Below are positions 23,054-33,775 of a stretch of 64,000 bases of DNA, in pieces. This stretch comes from Sipunculus nudus (taxonomy: Eukaryota > Annelida > Sipuncula > Golfingiida > Sipunculidae). Under the pieces are notes generated by a model. It was not told the origin of the DNA. It ran no database searches and saw nothing but the letters and a program-made list of their open reading frames with translations. Within the stretch, counting starts at the first letter, position 1, and every line of letters begins with the position of its first letter. Position numbers and translations under genes: made by a program. The DNA is taken from NCBI GenBank assembly GCA_026874595.1, contig CM049322.1:55278386-55342385 (forward strand), given 5' to 3'.

Positions 23054-23563
23054 CTAAATAATAAGGCGGCCATCGGCACTTTTAAATGTTTCTAATGTTG
23101 TAAACTCTAAATCCCTTACAAGTAATGTTAGTGTACCACAACTGTCCCTTGTACCAAAGGAGACGAACGATTTTACATCTCCATTGTTTACTCCATTATT
23201 TTTTTTCATTTCCGGTGTACAGTGTTTTTCCTGTAAGAAATAGTCCGACGTATACCCCATGTGTATTGCCACCAGCCAATAAAACACCTTTCGCCTTTTT
23301 TTGTGATCACGTTATCCTCTCTCATTAAGAGAAACAACTGAAAAGTTAACCAAATTTTTATTCTGAAAACAAATATATCACAGAAATAAATAACTTACTT
23401 CTAACACATAAGCACGAGTTACACGTAATCCCTGTAGGCAACACAAAGTTTGAATGATGCACAAATTACGGGTATGTTCAATATACCACCTGTAGCTCTC
23501 AGTCTTCAATCCATTGATTGAAATAATATTTAAAAAGAAAAATATCCATGTGTGTAATTTCAT
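23054..23563 (-). CDS. Small secreted protein gene, two exons, unknown function
   Basis: Exon 1 (23563 to 23399) begins at an inner Met with a clear signal peptide (MKLHTWIFFFLNIISINGLK) and continues for 55 codons, with CIIQTLCC giving three cysteines. It ends at GAA/GTAAGT, a consensus donor in phase 0. Exon 2 (23230 to 23054) follows a TTTCTTACAG acceptor in the same phase and reads 58 codons to TAG, with cysteines in KHCTPEMKK and RDSCGTLTLL. The mature protein would be about 90 residues with five cysteines. A GTAAGG inside exon 2 could be an alternative donor. The Met at 23662 is possible but would put the signal peptide internally. I do not recognise the family. The matching phases and consensus sites are the main support. 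Confidence 0.6.
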
Positions 23564-24650
23564 GTTTAGGATAGCTTTTTCCGCAAACAATGGGAGCTTG
23601 AAAACGGCATTCTGTGTTTTCCTTTGCAAAGTATAATCGTCATATTTAAATACTGTGTGCATTACTGATTATATGTGTGTGTGTGTGTGACACATATAGT
23701 AGCGTGAGCTTCCCATACTTACAGCGAAAAAATGCACCTTCCCTTATTTTCACTATAGTAAGTGTGCTTGATTAACTACAAGAAGTGATATAAACTTTAA
23801 GAAGAATATAAGCGGAGAACAGTTTTAATCAAGAATTATGAGTGGCCTGCACAATGAACTGATTGTAATCCGATGGGTTATGCCATTAGAAATAAGCTAA
23901 GGGGAAAAGTATACCGAGAAATGAGGGACATTTTAAGGGAAAGGAGTTAATAGTCCGTGTAGTTGGACCATGGTAGCATGGTACCATAGATAGATATCCG
24001 GAGAAGCATCTTTTCTACAAAGTAAAATCGCCTGCTTCTATGTAAAAAGGAAGATAGAGGGAATATTGTGTACAAGCTGAAATAAGTTACCTGATCTGTG
24101 AATTGGCACTCTTTAGTATGTTAATTTGAGATTAGGGATGCTAACAAATATGCATCTAATTTCTTTTACATTTTAACAGCTATGTACAATACTGAAAGTG
24201 ACACCATGATTAAGAAGAAAACTCTTTTCGGAGCTTGTTCCTCACTGAAGACACAATTAATGCAACACGGTGTGTCCAGAAATAATATATTCCAGCCATT
24301 CCCGCCAAAGTCAAATTACACGTTCGGGTAAAAGATAAATGGAACACATTTTCTACGTTCTTCAGAGTTTTTTTTTTATTCCAAACAAAATGTACATGAG
24401 AAAAACAACACCAGGAGAGGTATTTTGGATTTTATTTTGATAAAAACCTTCAAATTTTCCAAACTTCATTTTTATGCTAAATGCGATGTTGTTACTGTCA
24501 CATTCGGTTTATCCTTTCTAAAATGTTATGTTATTCTCCATCAGCTTAACAATGATTTCGAAAGGACCAAGTCGAATGGCCTAAATTATCTATTTGACGA
24601 ACGATGTGATAATGATGCTTTTCAGAGATATCGATGTCACACCACAAGGA
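23564..24650. other. No gene recognised
   Basis: Upstream side of the small secreted gene. A short (TG)n tract lies at about 23673-23689. No exon or domain supported. Confidence 0.45.
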
Positions 24651-25780
24651 TGTGACTTTCCAGGTTCTTTAGTCAGACAAAACAACAAGCAGTCCTGAGA
24701 TCGCATACACGCGGTGTATGCTTCAAACATACGCAAAGACGTGCATAGGTTAACAAACCGATATACTCACATATGGAATATTACTTACAAGACACTGGGG
24801 GATGTCCACATCAATAATACAACGACAAAACCCACAGAGACGCAATTCATATATTACACACAAACGGAGTCCAGTAAACAGCTTACTCACGTCACATGAC
24901 TTCACTGACAAGTCGCGGTTTTACTGGTATCCCTGTGTACATAGTATAATCCAGGTCGATGGTTCGCTCTATAGTTCACCTCCGGCGGTAAGCCTCATCC
25001 GGGGAATGCGCGATATCAGTCTGTAGATATGAATCAAGAGTGAATATACAAATGTCCTTCGCCGCAGCCCTCTGTCAGTCGCTATCTCTATCTCAGCTGC
25101 AATAAGCTATCACCCTTCGGCTCTCAGATGTCGAGTAACTTCTCTCTCGTGAAGCTCGGCAGCATTACAACATATCGTCGAGACAAAGTTCTGTGTCTGT
25201 TACTTGGGCCTATTTATATGGCTCAGAATACGACTCCCCCGAACTGACTGTCTGTACATACTGACGATACGACCCCACAAGGCTCACCGGAAGAAAGAAG
25301 ACCAACTGTCCGGTCTGTTTGCAGCTACGCTGTCCATACTCTCACCGCGGCTGCCAGATTCCCTTCTATTCTCTCGATTACCCCTACATTCTCCTTTTAC
25401 CCGGTTATAGACTTCACAAGCACCGCCCAACCCTCCACTGATCAGCAGTTCAATCCACTTGCTTCGCTGTCACAAGCATAAAAACTATACTAGACACGCT
25501 CCAAGGTGTCATAAATGGGTAATAACTGCCCTAAGCAATACAGAGGCTGATATGGACATGCTGGCGTCAACAAAACACCGTTTCTAAGAGACCAGTTTAC
25601 AACTCGAAAAGAAACGGACACAAAAAGCACCAGCTCTTAGATGCCATTATCAATTAGACCAGCTGCTACTCCTAACTTACATAAAAAATATATAATCTGA
25701 CAAACAATTATCCGTTCTAAATCCCCATACCTAACCATACATAAACAAAAAGTCACAGTCCTCTCGTGACCCCCTTAAAC
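24651..25780 (-). mobile_element. Probable LTR of a Ty3/gypsy element (minus orientation)
   Basis: This GC-richer block lies directly downstream (in minus orientation) of gypsy pol fragments at 25950-26640. Read on the minus strand it has a purine-rich TTTAAGGGGGTCACGAG (about 25769-25785), which could be the polypurine tract and LTR start. Further on is CCATATAAATAGG (25209-25221), a strong TATA box. The exact TG...CA ends and a second LTR could not be fixed. Alternatively this is an unrelated promoter region. Confidence 0.4.
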
Positions 25781-25949
25781 GCAGTATCGATCCATAATAT
25801 GCTAAGCCAAGATATTCTACAGCAAATATTCATTATAGTTTTGGTGATGACACTTATCTTTTCTGATTAATTACAAGTTATGTGAAAACATTATACATGT
25901 CATATCTAAAAACACTATCTATCTTAACAATTACAAAAACCTTATCCAG

Positions 25950-26640
25950 TTCAGTACTCAGGTAACCTACTCAGAAAAAAATGGTTCAACTTGCAAGACA
26001 CTGTCTGCATCCAATATATAAACTCTTGCAATAATAATGCCCACCTCATCACTCTCTTGGTCACACATTGGACATTGCTCATACATTTTAGAGTTTTGTT
26101 ATCGGTTTGTATGGTGAATGGTCTACATGACAAGTAGATTTTAATTGTTTGTACTACCCAAACAATTGCTAAACACTCTCTCTCGATAGTAAAGTAATTC
26201 CACTCTCTTGCTAGTAATTTAAATCCTGCTTGCATTGGCTATCGGACAAATCATCCCATGTGTTTCTGCATAAGGATGCTTCCGATTCCGACATCCTACG
26301 CATCGGACTAAGCTAGAACCATTTACTGAAATCAGGCAGTTTCAGAATGGGCGGATCCGCCAGCTTAGCTTTAAGCATGTTGTACATTTTCTCATTGAAT
26401 TCCTTATAGTCAAACTTGTAATGCTGTCCTTTCCGCGTGAGGTCTGATAGCGGGCCTGCTATCTCCGCGAAAGTTGGTACCAACTTCCGGTAATTAACGG
26501 TAAGAACTACGAAGGCTCTCAAGGCTTTTATTTCTTCTCTGTCTTTCTGTGCTCTGGATTTTCTTAAGTTGCGACGGGTGTGTAGCCAAGCATCCGGTGC
26601 CCAACAGGTGGCCCAAAGATTCCAGAGTATTTAATATCTA
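25950..26640 (-). pseudogene. Ty3/gypsy pol fragment: end of reverse transcriptase and RNase H
   Basis: On the minus strand, in order from high to low coordinates: a GHLLGTGCLATHPSQLKKIQ block (end of the RT palm), VNYRKLVPTFAEIAGPLSDL and TRKGQHYKFDYKE (RT connection), DPPILKLPDFSKWF, then RNase H with SDA-stop-DVGIGSILMQKH, WNYFTIERECLAIVW, FTIQTDNKTL and NHFFLSRL. These match the order in Ty3/gypsy Pol. Several frame changes and in-frame stops are present (TAG after SDA, TGA after KHMG). Gag, protease, most of RT and integrase are absent, so it is a dead internal fragment. Confidence 0.85.
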
Positions 26641-26775
26641 GGATGGTGAGTCTGTTCCTCTGATATGGGTTAAGTTGTTATTTTTGCTTATCCTGTGCAA
26701 AAAATAACCAGAAAGGCAACCGATAAACATGTACGAGTTAAACATGACCTTTCCTGAAGTAATAGCCTATCCAAT
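26632..26775 (+). repeat. Interspersed repeat R4, copy 1
   Basis: Shares GAGTATTTAATATCTAGGAT and about 140 bp more (CTGATATGGGTT, GTTATTTTTG, CAACCGATAAAC) with 46670-46812 in the same orientation. Identity over the block looks roughly 75-80% by eye. It begins at the edge of the gypsy fragment. Family unknown. Confidence 0.65.
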
Positions 26776-26800
26776 ATACAGTGCCACCCAGTGTAATAAA

Positions 26801-26982
26801 CCGCTCAATATGAGTAGATCATAGCTCCTATAACATGTTCAGTCTAAGTAGGAAATCCTGTTAAACTACTCATAAACTCCGCAATCCGAGTAGTTAATTT
26901 GTTCAAAACTTCTCACAATGATGACTTTTAAATTACGAAACTACTCAAGTTGAGTTTTCATTGTAAAACCACTCATTGAGAG
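26801..26982. repeat. Cluster of related short palindromes (CTACTCA/TGAGTAG)
   Basis: Four sites share one pattern: GCTCAATATGAGTAG (26803-26817), AACTACTC...GAGTAGTT (26863-26895), ACTACTCAAGTTGAGT (26940-26955) and CCACTCATTGAG (26969-26980). Spacing is about 30-70 bp. No function known. Confidence 0.5.
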
Positions 26983-27462
26983 CATCATCAGTTTAGGTAT
27001 TTTTAATTCATCAGTGTGATGAATTTATGTTTAGAGTGTATATCTGCGAGAGATTATATCATTATGTCAATATTTTCAATAAGAGGGAATTTAGTACCTT
27101 CATTTTTATTATCTTTTTGAGCCCACTCATTGTTTGTTCTATTTTTTACTTAAATATCCTGTGTCTTGTAGTGTCGTATTTAATGATAATGTTACAAAAT
27201 ATATAATAAAGGATAAATTATATATAACAATAATGTGATTAGATTCTGTGATCAGATACCGATGACGGGAAGCAAACACAAAATCATACTTGTAATATTT
27301 TCCTTTCGGGGGAACATAAAAAACAGATGGCTTCTAAAACAATAATTGAATAGTTTACCCCAAGTATAGATCATATCAAGCATGAAGGTTAGGACGTGTA
27401 CAGAAAAAGCTGGTCAATGATGCACTCATAAAACACACACAAGTGTGTGGACGTCTCTGTCT
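26983..27462. other. No gene recognised
   Basis: AT-rich; ends in an ACACAC stretch at about 27432-27441. Confidence 0.5.
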
Positions 27463-27714
27463 GTCCGTTTGGGCCACGCGGTCATGTACACACGCGCTGA
27501 AAGCTCACATTATTGACGGAGACCAGTATATAAGACAAACCTATCTTTATTTTGTTTATAATCTGTAGCACAATCCCATCCAAACCGTTGCACTCTGATG
27601 TAACCAAGGTATACTGTGCAACCTCGTTCGCCCTCAGACGAATCACTCTCAGCCGCCCAGCCAGAATCGAGCGTCCTCTCGCAGCCAAGTGGAAACCCCT
27701 TGCAGCTGGTGCTG
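27463..27714 (+). repeat. Interspersed repeat R3, copy 1
   Basis: About 250 bp matching 58361-58610 in the same orientation. Shared blocks are GGAGACCAGTATATAAGA, CAATCCCATCCAA, ACTCTGATGTA and CAGACGAATCAC, ending with CTCGCAGCCAAGTG. Both copies are preceded by a simple repeat. It contains a TATATAAG motif. ORFs in both strands here are repeat sequence. It may be a solo LTR or a SINE-like unit; family not recognised. Confidence 0.7.
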
Positions 27715-28145
27715 GCCTATGTCTCATCATACACCTTACAACAAACCAGGATGGCCTCTTTCTGTCAGTTCTTGTTGAAACAATTACATTTCAATTTTGC
27801 TTTCAGTTATTAAACTCCTTCAAAGTTGCCATATTTAATCACACTTGTTTATCAACAAATTTCTCATGAGTGACGGCACTGAAAAAAAACAAAATGCATT
27901 TTCATCAATTGCACAAAGAAACAAAATGTTTTTTCTTTCACGTTATAGACTGATTTTCCGACAATACAAAAATTCATCATAGCTATCTGGGCATGAAGAT
28001 GTACTATATCTGATATGTCTTATACGTTGCTATTGTGCTGTGTTTGAGTAGTCAGAGTGCATTTGGGTTTATGTAACATATTACAAAACTGACTAGAAGT
28101 CCAAACTTCCGCATGCTGGACACTTCAAGGAGAAGCAATATGGAA
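27715..28145. other. No gene recognised
   Basis: AT-rich, nothing supported. Confidence 0.5.
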
Positions 28146-28260
28146 AAGAAACACATAAGAAACACCGGTTGGAAGAATTGATTTTATAATTTATTAATTT
28201 GCGTGGGTCGGCCACTAGGTGTGCGCACTATGTTTTTATTTTGCACAATTGAAAGTGGCG
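28146..28260 (+). repeat. Interspersed repeat family (GAAACACCGGTTG), copy 2
   Basis: Partner of 11325-11433, in the same orientation. Shares AAGAAACACCGGTTG and the later CTATGTTTYTRTT block. Confidence 0.55.
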
Positions 28261-28940
28261 ATGCAAATGAAATGTGTATTTGCACATGATTCATCACACT
28301 GTTCTAGGAAACACCATTGGCAGATACAATATAACGTTAAAAGGTTTCATCACTCCTTCATGGATATGTATTATATCTGGTATGTGTATATGTCCCTCTA
28401 ACGTTAATTGCACAAGGGGATTGATGCCGCTGTTGTTATCTGATACAGCCTGCGTCAGAAGCAATCTTTAAAGTTCATATCAAATCCCGTAAGGATGAAC
28501 TGGGATCACAATGTTGTCTGTTAAGACACCAATTTAACTTACAAACCTGAATGATTTAACCTGTGACACAAAATACATTTATTAGAACATAGGGGTGACC
28601 GATAGATGGCGTTCGGATAGGAACAGGCTTGACGAGCTCCTCATAAAATTGCTATTCACAAACGCCAGCATGGTTTGCACAGACTAAAACATGGACACCA
28701 GTTGGATTACTGTTATATCTGCCCATCTCCATACAAGGCTGATGCCCTCTTTTGGGTTCTGGTGAGAAAACCTTAATTTATTACATACATAATAGAACTC
28801 TATTCATAGAATCCTCTTTCCCGCCCATACCCAAATGTGACATAACACCTGGAGAGCGCCCCATTGAACCAGCTGGAACATTTCACCTGGTCACGCGTCT
28901 ACAGGTATAGAGTATTCACTACCATTCGGACAGTATAAAC
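28261..28940 (+). other. Probable 5' UTR of the LINE and flank
   Basis: No separate gene. The part nearest 28940 is GC-richer and likely belongs to the 5' leader of the LINE whose ORF1 starts at 28941. The exact 5' end was not found. Confidence 0.4.
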
Positions 28941-29707
28941 ATGTCAGATTCTGAAATAAACACGGACCTCCCTCCAGATCTTACTGATAGACAAATACTT
29001 GTGATGATCTGGGGAAAACTGTCCACAATTGACGAACTGAAAACTCAGGTGACTAACATGTCAGTTCGTTTGGCATCAGATGAAAGGAATTTAAACAGTG
29101 TTGACAATAGAATTATAGACCTTGAAAATGGTGTTTCACATATGGAAACCGATCTTGAGGAACAAAAAGAAAAAGTTAATGATTCCGTCAAACGCTCTGA
29201 TTTTCACGAACTGAGGAAAGAAATTGTTGACTTTAGTAATCGAAGCAGGAGAAACAATGTCATTATTCACAACGTTCCTGAACGTGAGGAAGGCGATGAT
29301 TGTTTATCTTATGTACGGGCTCTTTTCTCCGATGACTTAGATCTTGGTAGCAACATAGAGGTAGAAGCAGCGCATCGCTCGGCCGTTTACTCCGGTTCGA
29401 CCGGGGCAAGCGGAACGCCTCGAGCCATCCACGTCAGGCTGCTCCGTCGGAATGACCGTGACCACATATTAAGAGAAGCTCCCCGAAAAAAATGAAAGAT
29501 CATCGCGTTAACGGAAACAGTATCTTCATCTCAGATGACGTCCACCCTGAAACCCGCAGGGAACACCAGCGTCTTGTTAAAACAATGAAGGATATGCGAC
29601 AGAAGGGATGGTTTGCCTTCATACCATGGTCCGTGCCACGAGTCATCAAATACAAGGAAGGACCTAAAGATACTAGTACCTCATTAAAGACATATAGGAT
29701 CAAGTAA
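28941..29707 (+). pseudogene. CR1/Jockey-type LINE ORF1 (frameshifted)
   Basis: Starts MSDSEINTDLPPDLTDRQ. Residues about 25-90 form a heptad-like coiled coil rich in Leu, Glu and Lys. Next is SNRSRRNNVIIHNVPEREE, the start of the RRM-like RNA-binding domain, then FISDDVHPETRREHQRL from the C-terminal domain. The frame breaks in a run of seven A at 29486-29492: the first frame stops at TGA 29493-29495 and the second continues from 29492 to 29707. A single-base slip explains it. ORF1 proteins of this type are RNA-binding chaperones used in retrotransposition. This copy is probably dead, since ORF2 is also damaged. Confidence 0.82.
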
Positions 29708-29850
29708 CCACTGGTCAGCAGTTTGACGGATATCTGTGTTAATACAGAGTTGATTGCATAATTAAGACACTATTTTTCCCTTTAAATTCCTCAAACAGCA
29801 CCGTCTTTTTATGCCGAATTCATGTTCCAGTCATACTGCACATGCATGCA

Positions 29851-30109
29851 ACAGGTGTTACTTGCCCAGTTACATTGCAACAGGTGTTACATTTTACGTT
29901 TCATTACAACAAGTGTTACTTTATCAGATTCATTGCAAAAGGTGTTAATATTCTGCAGTCATTACAAAAGATGTTTCTCTTCTAGATTAATTACGTCAGG
30001 TATTATATTCCGGATTTATTACACCAGGTACTACTATTCCAGATGCTTTATAACATGTGTTACTTTTCAGACTCATCACAACAAGTGTTGTTATTCCAGA
30101 TTCATCACA
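29851..30109 (+). repeat. 29-bp minisatellite in the LINE ORF1-ORF2 spacer, nine units
   Basis: Units start near 29851, 29880, 29909, 29938, 29967, 29996, 30024, 30053 and 30081, on the pattern ACAAGTGTTACTTTTCCAGA followed by TTCATTAC. The period is 29 bp for the first five steps and 28-29 after. Units differ at several sites. It fills most of the gap between ORF1 and ORF2. Confidence 0.88.
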
Positions 30110-30422
30110 TCTAATTTGTCAACTTTCCTTCTAGCCTAAAACCGTTGAATTTATTTTGATATGTTTTACTGTTCGAAAGTTTAAGTTGCCTAAATGAAAG
30201 CGTGTAACCAGTTACTTATTTGCAATCCCAAAGAGGTTTCGTCATATCGGTTATGAGGATCCTACGGTTCCTTCCTACCCTATACTTCAATGCTCTTATT
30301 GTTTTATATTGTTTGTTCTATCGTTTTTGCCATGATATTACATCCACTCTCCAACTAATTTTGCTCTCAGAACCTCTGTACACACAACATTCTTGGAAAA
30401 CAATCTCATTACATAATCTGTC

Positions 30423-31013
30423 GTGAGTGCCACTGTTAAAAATCTTACTGCCTGTCTTATAAATATTAGGAGCCTCACCCAAAACAAGATTGAACTTCTA
30501 GAAACAGATATTGTCCCATATTTTGATCTTATATGCATCACAAAAAGTTATTTAAATATAAACACAAATCATCAGCTTGATCTAACAGGCTTTCAACCAA
30601 TTTTTAGACGTGACCGCGGAATTGGTTTAGGGGGAGGAGTAGCGGTTTATGCGAAACATCACCTCCCTGTTAGACGACGTTATGAATTCGAAAATAATAA
30701 TATCGAAATCTTGTGGTTGGAGCTTAAAATTAAATCTAAGATTACTGTGTATAAAAGACACATATGGTTATACTCACAGGCCGACTTTGATAAATACCGT
30801 CAAATGTTATCTCAAGCTGACTGGAATAGCTGTTATGAAACAGACGGGGTCGATCAGATGTGCCTCCGATTTACCCATATGATACTCAATATAGCCAGAC
30901 AGTGCATACCAAATAAGGTAGTCACCGTGAGACCAAAAGATAAACCATGGTACAATAATAATCTCAGAGCTTTAAAACGTCGCAAAGACAGGTTCCATAA
31001 TATCGCAAAGTAA
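30423..31013 (+). pseudogene. LINE ORF2, endonuclease part with internal deletion
   Basis: The N-terminal half of an APE-type endonuclease is visible: CLINIRSLTQNKIELL, DLICITKSYL and GGGVAVYAKHHLPVRRRYE. The usual Glu of the ITETW motif is Lys here, so a catalytic residue is lost. After LKIKSKITV the frame jumps to the linker (YKRHIWLYSQADFDKY, VVTVRPKDKPWYNN). The second half of the endonuclease, including its Asp/His active-site motifs, is missing, a deletion of several hundred bases that kept the frame. The frame ends at TAA just after 31010. Confidence 0.82.
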
Positions 31014-31153
31014 CGCAATCGCCCACAAGATTGGGCAAAATTTCGAGCAGCTCGGAACTTGTATATTCTTAGCTGTAGCGAAGCTAAACTAGATTTTTCA
31101 ACAGAATTAATGTCAACTATAGACCACACTCTTGTTCAGCATCCTAACCACTT

Positions 31154-33252
31154 TTGGAAGACCATAAAACATATATTAAAAATGGACATGGGGAATCCAT
31201 TCCATCAATTGTAATAGATGATGATATCATTTCATCAAACACTGATAAAACCGAAGCTTTTAACAATTTCTTTCTCTCCCAGTCATTTGTAGACGATACC
31301 AACGCATCTCTCCCTTTTATTCACCAACAATCATCGTCTTAGTCATTAGATAACCTTCAGGCCAGTGAAAAAGATGTACTTGATGCTCTTTCTAAAATAA
31401 ATATCACAAAGTCCAACGGACCTGACGGAGTGAGTCCACGTCTCCTAAAAGAAGGAGCAACTGAGTTGACAAAACCCTTGTGTCACCTTTTGAACACCTC
31501 TTTGCACGAAGGTTATGTCCCACTTTTGTGGAAAAAAGCCCATGTTATCCCTATACATAAAAAGGGAGACAAACAGTTATTAAATAATTACAGACCAATT
31601 TCCTTGATTAGCTGCATAGCTAAAGTTATTGAAAAAGTCGTGTTTAAACATCTTTACAATTATCTCACTACATCAATTTTTTTTAGTAAATTTCAATCCG
31701 GGTTCCTTCCAGGTGACTCTACAGTCAACCAGCTTCTTAATATGTATCACATATTCTCCGAAGCCTTAGATAGAAAGAAGTCGGTCAAAATAGTATTTTT
31801 GGACATAAGCAAAGCTTTTGACAAGGTCTGGCACAGAGGTATTTTATATAAATTACAAAATACAGGAATCCAAGGATCATTGCTCAAATGGTTCAGGTCC
31901 TATTTAACTAACATAATGCAAGGAGAATCATCATCTTGGGGTGTACTTAGAGCTGGGGTGACGGAAGGGACCGTTCTTGGGCCCCTACAATTCCTTATTT
32001 TTATCAACGACATTACAACTAGAATAAACACAAATATCAGGCTTTTAGCCGATGACACAACACTCTTTATGATAGCTGACACTCCAGAAGAAGCTACATA
32101 TTTACTTAATAAAGATCTTGAGGTTCTCATGGAATGGGCTAACACTTGGCTGGTAAAATTCAACGTACAAAAAACTGTAGCTATGTCTTTGTCGCGTTCA
32201 TATTGCCCCAGCATGTTATTTCCCAACATTGTTATGTCTGACAGAGTCATCAAGATTACACCGCAACACAAACATTTGGGGGTTTCAATTTCTTGTGACC
32301 TTAATTGGTCTAATCATGTTGACGATGTTTGTAAAAAGGCTCTTGTCAAAATAAATTTGATGAAAGCTGTTAAGTACAGACTTAATCGTAAATCCTTGGA
32401 GATCATGAATTTCACCTTTGTTCGTCCACTTTTAGAATACGGCGACATAATTTGGGATAATTGTAATTCTGCTGATTCTAGTAAGATCGAGTCTGTTCAA
32501 GCAGAAGCAGCCCGGATCGTAAATGGAGCTATCAAGACATGCTCATATGAAGCACTTCTTTCAGAATTGAATTGGGAAAGGTTGTCGTCACGCCGCAAAC
32601 GCCGTAAACTAAAACGTTTTATAAAATAGTAAATGGTATAGCCCCGCAACATTTGTTAAGTTTACTTCCGACTACCGTTCGTGAACGATCTGGAAGATAT
32701 CCACTACGGAATCAGGCTGATATTGATTTATTTCGTTGTCGAACTGAACTGTTTTATAACTCATTCTTCCCCTCTACAGTGCGTCTATGGAATGAATTGG
32801 ATGATGACGTGAAACAAGTGTCATCATTTGATGAATTCAGAAACAAATTAACTACCCGGACCATTAGTGGTAAAACCTGCAATCCGTTGTTTTATTTAGG
32901 TGATCGTACAAGTAATATAGTGCATGCCAGGTTACGTTTGGCTGCAGTTGTTTGAAGTATGACTTATTTAAAATTGGTTTGGTCACAGATGCCAAATGCT
33001 CGTGTGGCCACTCATGCGAGGACCTTAATCATTATTTTTTTGGCATTTCCGTTGTATACTTTACAAAGACATATTCTCTTCTGTTCATTTCAGCCAATTC
33101 TTCAACCAAGTGATATCAATGTTCATATCTTGTTATATGGATCAGACAAGTCCTCTCATGCTGACAATGTTTACCATTATACTTGTATTCAGAGATATAT
33201 AAATGACACCTCACGATTTCCGCAATATTCATATAGACTGAATGCAGTATGA
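31154..33252 (+). pseudogene. LINE ORF2, reverse transcriptase and C-terminal domain
   Basis: RT motifs in order: SNGPDGVSPRLLKEG, HVIPIHKKGDKQLLNNYRPI, FQSGFLPGDSTVNQLL, VFLDISKAFDKVWHRGILYK, TVLGPLQFLIFINDI and RLLADDTTLF (the catalytic ADD at 32048-32056 is intact but preceded by Leu, not Tyr or Phe), then HKHLGVSISCDLNW. This is CR1/Jockey-type. Breaks: TAG at 31340-31342 in frame, a shift just before 32629, another near 32955. After the shifts come FFPSTVRLWNELDD, a CSCGHSCEDLNHYFF block (about 32995-33040) and INVHILLYGS to a stop at 33252, the usual C-terminal end. It lies downstream of the endonuclease part and is one element with 28941-31013. Confidence 0.88.
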
Positions 33253-33775
33253 GCTATGTATTAGTTATTGAGTTCGTATTGTATCATGGCTGTTTTGTCT
33301 TGCATATATAATCGCACATGTTGTAAGATCTAGCGAGAGACATTGATATAGCACTTTTGCTGTTTGCCAATCGTTTACTTGTAATAAATATGTTTAAACT
33401 AGAGTATCTATGTTTCTCAAAACCCGGAGGCGTTTGGAAGCCTAATGACGTCATAGGAATGACGTCATAGGAATGAACACTTGAAATAAACCTCAGTTTC
33501 ATCGTTTATGGAGATCATGTGCTTAACCAAACACTCGGGCACTAAATCTGGGGTGCTATTTAATGATCAAAAACACAGATAATTATATCTATATTATCCA
33601 CAGTGTGTAGGCTTATGTGCAATATTGGCAACGACGCAATAATAATTTTTTTTAAAACATCGACCCTGTCGGCATATAATGACGCTATATAATTGCATGT
33701 GTCCCAAAAGAAAGTGTTGACCGTCTGTGTTATATCGAAATATATACGTGATGGCGTTTATTCGGTCGTGTACAC
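33253..33775. other. LINE 3' flank; tandem CRE sites
   Basis: No gene. TGACGTCA occurs twice (33446-33453 and 33460-33467) inside a 14-bp direct duplication. A 3' end of the LINE was not fixed. Confidence 0.5.
33446..33467. promoter_or_regulatory. Two tandem CRE/ATF palindromes
   Basis: AATGACGTCATAGG is repeated at a 14-bp step, placing two full CRE palindromes on nearly the same helix side about 330 bp upstream of the signal-peptide-like ORF at 33776. Similar ATGACGTCATAG sites are at 38224 and 63164. Function is inference. Confidence 0.35.

Noticed and set aside
25204..25410. 68-residue ORF
   Set aside because: Lies in the probable LTR region on the opposite strand, without domain or start context.
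29822..30139. 105-residue ORF between LINE ORF1 and ORF2
   Set aside because: The frame merely reads through the 29-bp minisatellite; the period is not a multiple of three and the translation has no consistent repeat.
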